A stretch of DNA of 23,868 nucleotides from Candidatus Dojkabacteria bacterium UBA2177. GTDB lineage: Bacteria > Patescibacteriota > Dojkabacteria > SC72. The position numbers and the translations under genes were made by a program. Each line of letters opens with the position of its first letter. Position 1 is the stretch's first letter. The notes under the pieces are model-generated. The model did no database searches, had not been told where the DNA came from, and worked only from the letters and a program-made list of their open reading frames with translations. The DNA lies in NCBI GenBank assembly GCA_002328805.1, contig DCVX01000036.1, forward strand, positions 1 through 23,868, read 5' to 3'. This document shows, piece after piece, positions 21,758-23,868 of this stretch.

Positions 21758-21774
21758 TATATTATTAAGATATG
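21758..21774 (+). promoter_or_regulatory. -10 box for the Pro/Gln-rich protein - tRNA-Val(CAC) unit
   Basis: TATATT at 21758-21763 lies 8 bases before the ATG at 21772; again almost no leader. Confidence 0.4.
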
Positions 21775-22125
21775 ACAGTAGGCAGAATGGTTGCTATTGC
21801 TATAGGAGGGTTAATCCTAGCTTTAATAGCAGGTTTAGTAACTAGAGACATTATTGTTGCAATTCTCTTCCCAATACTATTAATAGGGTTCTTACTCATA
21901 TGGAGAAGAATTAATGAAGAAACTCCCTCCAAGCCAAAGGAAGAAGAGGAGAAGGTTATTGCTGTTAAAGAAGAATTGAAAGAAGACCAACCACAGAGCC
22001 AACCTCAGCCAACACCTCAATTTCAAAATCAAAACCCTCAAGTGAACAGTTACCAGCAACCAATGCAAAACCCATCTCAGCCTCCAGTATCTACAAACTA
22101 CCCCCCAAGGCAGAGCCTCAGATAA
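21772..22125 (+). CDS. Membrane protein with acidic and Pro/Gln-rich tail, 117 aa
   Basis: Two membrane helices come first (about residues 6-23 and 27-44), then WRR, an acidic/Lys stretch (KPKEEEEKVIAVKEELKED) and a disordered tail of Pro, Gln, Asn and Ser (PQSQPQPTPQFQNQNPQVNS). The tail probably extends into the cytoplasm, given the positive residues after helix 2. No enzymatic motif is visible. A scaffold or cell-envelope role is possible but unproven. Its TAA (22123-22125) is followed with no gap by the first base of tRNA-Val(CAC), so the mRNA must be cut by RNase P directly after the stop codon if they share a transcript. A decayed copy of its 3' end lies at 19885-20012, also joined to a tRNA-Val. 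Confidence 0.65.
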   Translation: MTVGRMVAIAIGGLILALIAGLVTRDIIVAILFPILLIGFLLIWRRINEETPSKPKEEEEKVIAVKEELKEDQPQSQPQPTPQFQNQNPQVNSYQQPMQNPSQPPVSTNYPPRQSLR

Positions 22126-22199
22126 GGACGATTAGCTCAGCTGGTTAGAGCACTACATTCACATTGTAGAGGTCGTTGGTTCAAATCCATCATCGTCCA
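22126..22199 (+). tRNA. tRNA-Val(CAC)
   Basis: A 74-base tRNA: acceptor GGACGAT/ATCGTCC, discriminator A, no encoded CCA. The anticodon stem CTACA/TGTAG carries loop TTCACAT with CAC at 22160-22162. No promoter fits between it and the preceding ORF, so it depends on the upstream gene's transcript. Confidence 0.93.
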
Positions 22200-22217
22200 A
22201 TTTACTAATCTCTTGTT

Positions 22218-22616
22218 TTACTTCTTCTCTGCTTTCTCTTCGTCTTTCCTAGCCTTACTTAGTAATTTTGTTATCTGGTAAGTAAGAATGAAAAGAATAA
22301 TCGCAGTGATTAAGAATGATATAAATTCATTTAAGAAATTACCATAACGAATTACCACCGCTCCCGCCTCTTCTGCAGCAGCAAGGGATTCATACTTCTC
22401 AGGGCCTAGTGCCACATACAGATTGGTAAAATCTATACCAGATGTGACATAACTGATTGGAGGAGTAAGAATATCTGTCACTAGCGAGTTTATTACATCT
22501 TTAATCGCAGCACCAATAATAATACCAATAGCCGCTCCAAAAGTTGCCTCTCGAAATGCAAACTCTTTAAATTCTTTTTTAATATTCTCCCACTTTTTCT
22601 CTTTCTTCCTCCCCAT
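22218..22616 (-). CDS. mscL: Large-conductance mechanosensitive channel
   Basis: A 132-aa MscL. The N-terminal basic helix (KKEKKWENIKKEFKEFAFRE) leads into TM1 (AAIGIIIGAAIKDVINSLVTD), the pore-lining helix with the family's small-residue spacing, then LTPPISYV. A periplasmic loop (about 60-95) and TM2 (FISFLITAIILFILTYQI) follow, with a charged tail. The usual RGNVVD is REATFG here. It opens under membrane tension to release solutes after osmotic downshock. Its start overlaps the end of the flippase gene by 38 bases on the same strand, so they form an operon. It converges on tRNA-Val(CAC). Confidence 0.93.
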   Translation of the reverse strand: MGRKKEKKWENIKKEFKEFAFREATFGAAIGIIIGAAIKDVINSLVTDILTPPISYVTSGIDFTNLYVALGPEKYESLAAAEEAGAVVIRYGNFLNEFISFLITAIILFILTYQITKLLSKARKDEEKAEKK

Positions 22617-23838
22617 TTTTAATCTTTCTTAGCTTAAATAATAAATATATTGTTGTAGTTATTGCCATAAAACCATACACAACTGTTTGGTTTAACATCA
22701 CCATATCTAAATTCTCATTCCTAAACATAAAAGAAGCAATCTGCATAACTGTTCCAATGAAAGGAATCAAAAAGTATTTGTAATCTTCCCTAGATATAAA
22801 GTAATTAGCAGACATATATACAAACGCAAAAGCCGTCATAGTAAGGCCAAAGCCTCCAATGTAAGGAGTTATCATGGAATATTGTTCCCCAACAGTTAAG
22901 TTAACTATTAAATCCTTAAAGAGGAAGAATATTATAGATATAAATGACCCAATAGATATTGATAATAGTAGAGATATTAGCAAACTCTTCTTCTGACTCC
23001 TCTCCTCAGATTCATTTGTTAATCTAGCAAACAATACAGAGGAAGTTAGAACAGAGGCAAAATAAACAAGTTTCCCAAGTATAGAGATTGCTGAAAACTC
23101 TGCCCTAAATTCGGGATTCACTAAAGGCATACTTAACATAAATGGCCCATTAAGAAAAAGGAAAGAGAAGGTTATTAATATTAACTCTCTGTAATTAATC
23201 TTAAGAGTATCTCTCTTTTCAAATCTATCCTCTTTCTTAAACTTAATAAGCGGGAGTATAAAGATAGTCGTGAGCATTGCTGGGACAGAATTGGCAAGAA
23301 TTAGCAACGGAACAGATCCCCCCATATTTATAGCCAAAGCACCCATTCCAAACTTTAGAATAGTTTCTAATAAAAGAATAAGGTTGACAGTCCCAATTCT
23401 CTCTTTCCCAAGAAGAAATCCTTTACCAATTGGGCTAGTGAATGCAAAGAATAATGTAATTGCTAGGTAGAGAACAATTTCGGTATCAATATTTGCTAAA
23501 TCTGCAATACTCCCTCTAGCTAGGAAGAATAGGGTAGAGAATATCACCCCTAGGATTGAAAATATCCCCAATGAATACCATTTGTAATGATTAAGATTTC
23601 TACCTCTATTCCTTGCAACTTCTTTTGTTACGACCGACTGTATGGCTGTTGCAGGTATCTGAACTAAATATATTAACCCCAAAGCCGCACTAAAAGTGCT
23701 AAAGATTTCTTGGTCAGTATACCTAGCTACAAAAATATTAAAGAGGTAATTTAGTATTCCAATAATTCCTCCAAGGATTGTAGTGAGGAAGAGATTTTTA
23801 ACAAAGATGGTCTGGGTGCTAGATAGTTTCTTTTTCAT
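22579..23838 (-). CDS. Polysaccharide flippase-like transporter (MOP/Wzx type)
   Basis: A 419-aa integral membrane protein with about 12 hydrophobic segments, starting with a Lys-rich N-terminus (MKKKLSSTQTIFVKNLFLTT). The early ILGGIIGILNYLFNIFVARY followed by FSTFSAALGLIYLVQIPATA is the usual start of polysaccharide-biosynthesis (Wzx/RfbX) members of the MOP superfamily, which flip lipid-linked sugars across the membrane. The substrate is unknown. It has a good ribosome-binding site (GAGGAAAC just before the ATG at 23838) and overlaps mscL at its end. The glycosyltransferase at 13062 is the only other candidate surface-sugar gene in the window. Confidence 0.8.
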   Translation of the reverse strand: MKKKLSSTQTIFVKNLFLTTILGGIIGILNYLFNIFVARYTDQEIFSTFSAALGLIYLVQIPATAIQSVVTKEVARNRGRNLNHYKWYSLGIFSILGVIFSTLFFLARGSIADLANIDTEIVLYLAITLFFAFTSPIGKGFLLGKERIGTVNLILLLETILKFGMGALAINMGGSVPLLILANSVPAMLTTIFILPLIKFKKEDRFEKRDTLKINYRELILITFSFLFLNGPFMLSMPLVNPEFRAEFSAISILGKLVYFASVLTSSVLFARLTNESEERSQKKSLLISLLLSISIGSFISIIFFLFKDLIVNLTVGEQYSMITPYIGGFGLTMTAFAFVYMSANYFISREDYKYFLIPFIGTVMQIASFMFRNENLDMVMLNQTVVYGFMAITTTIYLLFKLRKIKNGEEEREKVGEY

Positions 23839-23868
23839 GTTTCCTCTATAATATCATATATAACATTA

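Noticed and set aside
1..23868. Alternative genetic code (UGA recoded) as in some CPR lineages
   Set aside because: TGA ends recognisable genes, for example at 10575-10577 with an ATGA overlap, and the conserved proteins read through without internal TGA.

Overview
The window looks like chromosomal DNA from a small-genome, AT-rich bacterium, most likely a member of the Candidate Phyla Radiation (Patescibacteria). That placement is an inference. It rests on strong A/T codon bias, very tight gene packing, many start codons 5-9 bases after a TATAAT-like box (leaderless mRNAs), shortened versions of standard enzymes, and a fused TsaC-TsaE protein next to TsaD. TGA, TAA and TAG all end recognisable genes, so nothing points to a recoded stop.

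Layout. (1) 1-3950: accessory genes on the plus strand after a partial minus-strand winged-helix regulator: an RNA/DNA methylase, two unknown small proteins, a transglutaminase-like protein, a frameshifted Nudix hydrolase and an unknown protein. A 224-bp non-coding repeat follows two of these genes (about 30 mismatches in 224, no gaps). A third, partial copy lies upstream of the transglutaminase gene. The repeat end resembles the 3' end and flank of the tRNA-Asp gene near 12.94 kb.

(2) 3977-12797: the most unusual region. A minus-strand operon (aldo/keto reductase, radical SAM enzyme, unknown 236-aa protein) diverges from a plus-strand group: a degenerate tRNA-like gene (best-fit anticodon CAT), a 394-aa stripped-down class Ia aminoacyl-tRNA synthetase paralog, a MetRS-like synthetase, and two unrelated nucleotidyltransferases. 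Converging on these are a P-loop kinase and a beta-propeller protein whose last blade is cut by an in-frame TAA. I infer a possible tRNA-dependent biosynthetic or RNA-modifying system. The parts are visible in the sequence; the joint function is not proven.

(3) 12936-18850: housekeeping block: tRNA-Asp, a family 2 glycosyltransferase, thioredoxin, TsaC-TsaE fusion plus TsaD (t6A tRNA modification), enolase, and a membrane-anchored protein.

(4) 18916-22199: tRNA-Leu(GAG) and tRNA-Val(TAC), an unknown protein, a decayed copy of a Pro/Gln-rich tail joined directly to a second tRNA-Val(TAC), an S41-like protease, a tiny membrane protein, and the intact Pro/Gln-rich membrane protein whose stop codon directly abuts tRNA-Val(CAC).

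(5) 22218-23838: minus-strand MscL channel and a polysaccharide-flippase-like transporter.
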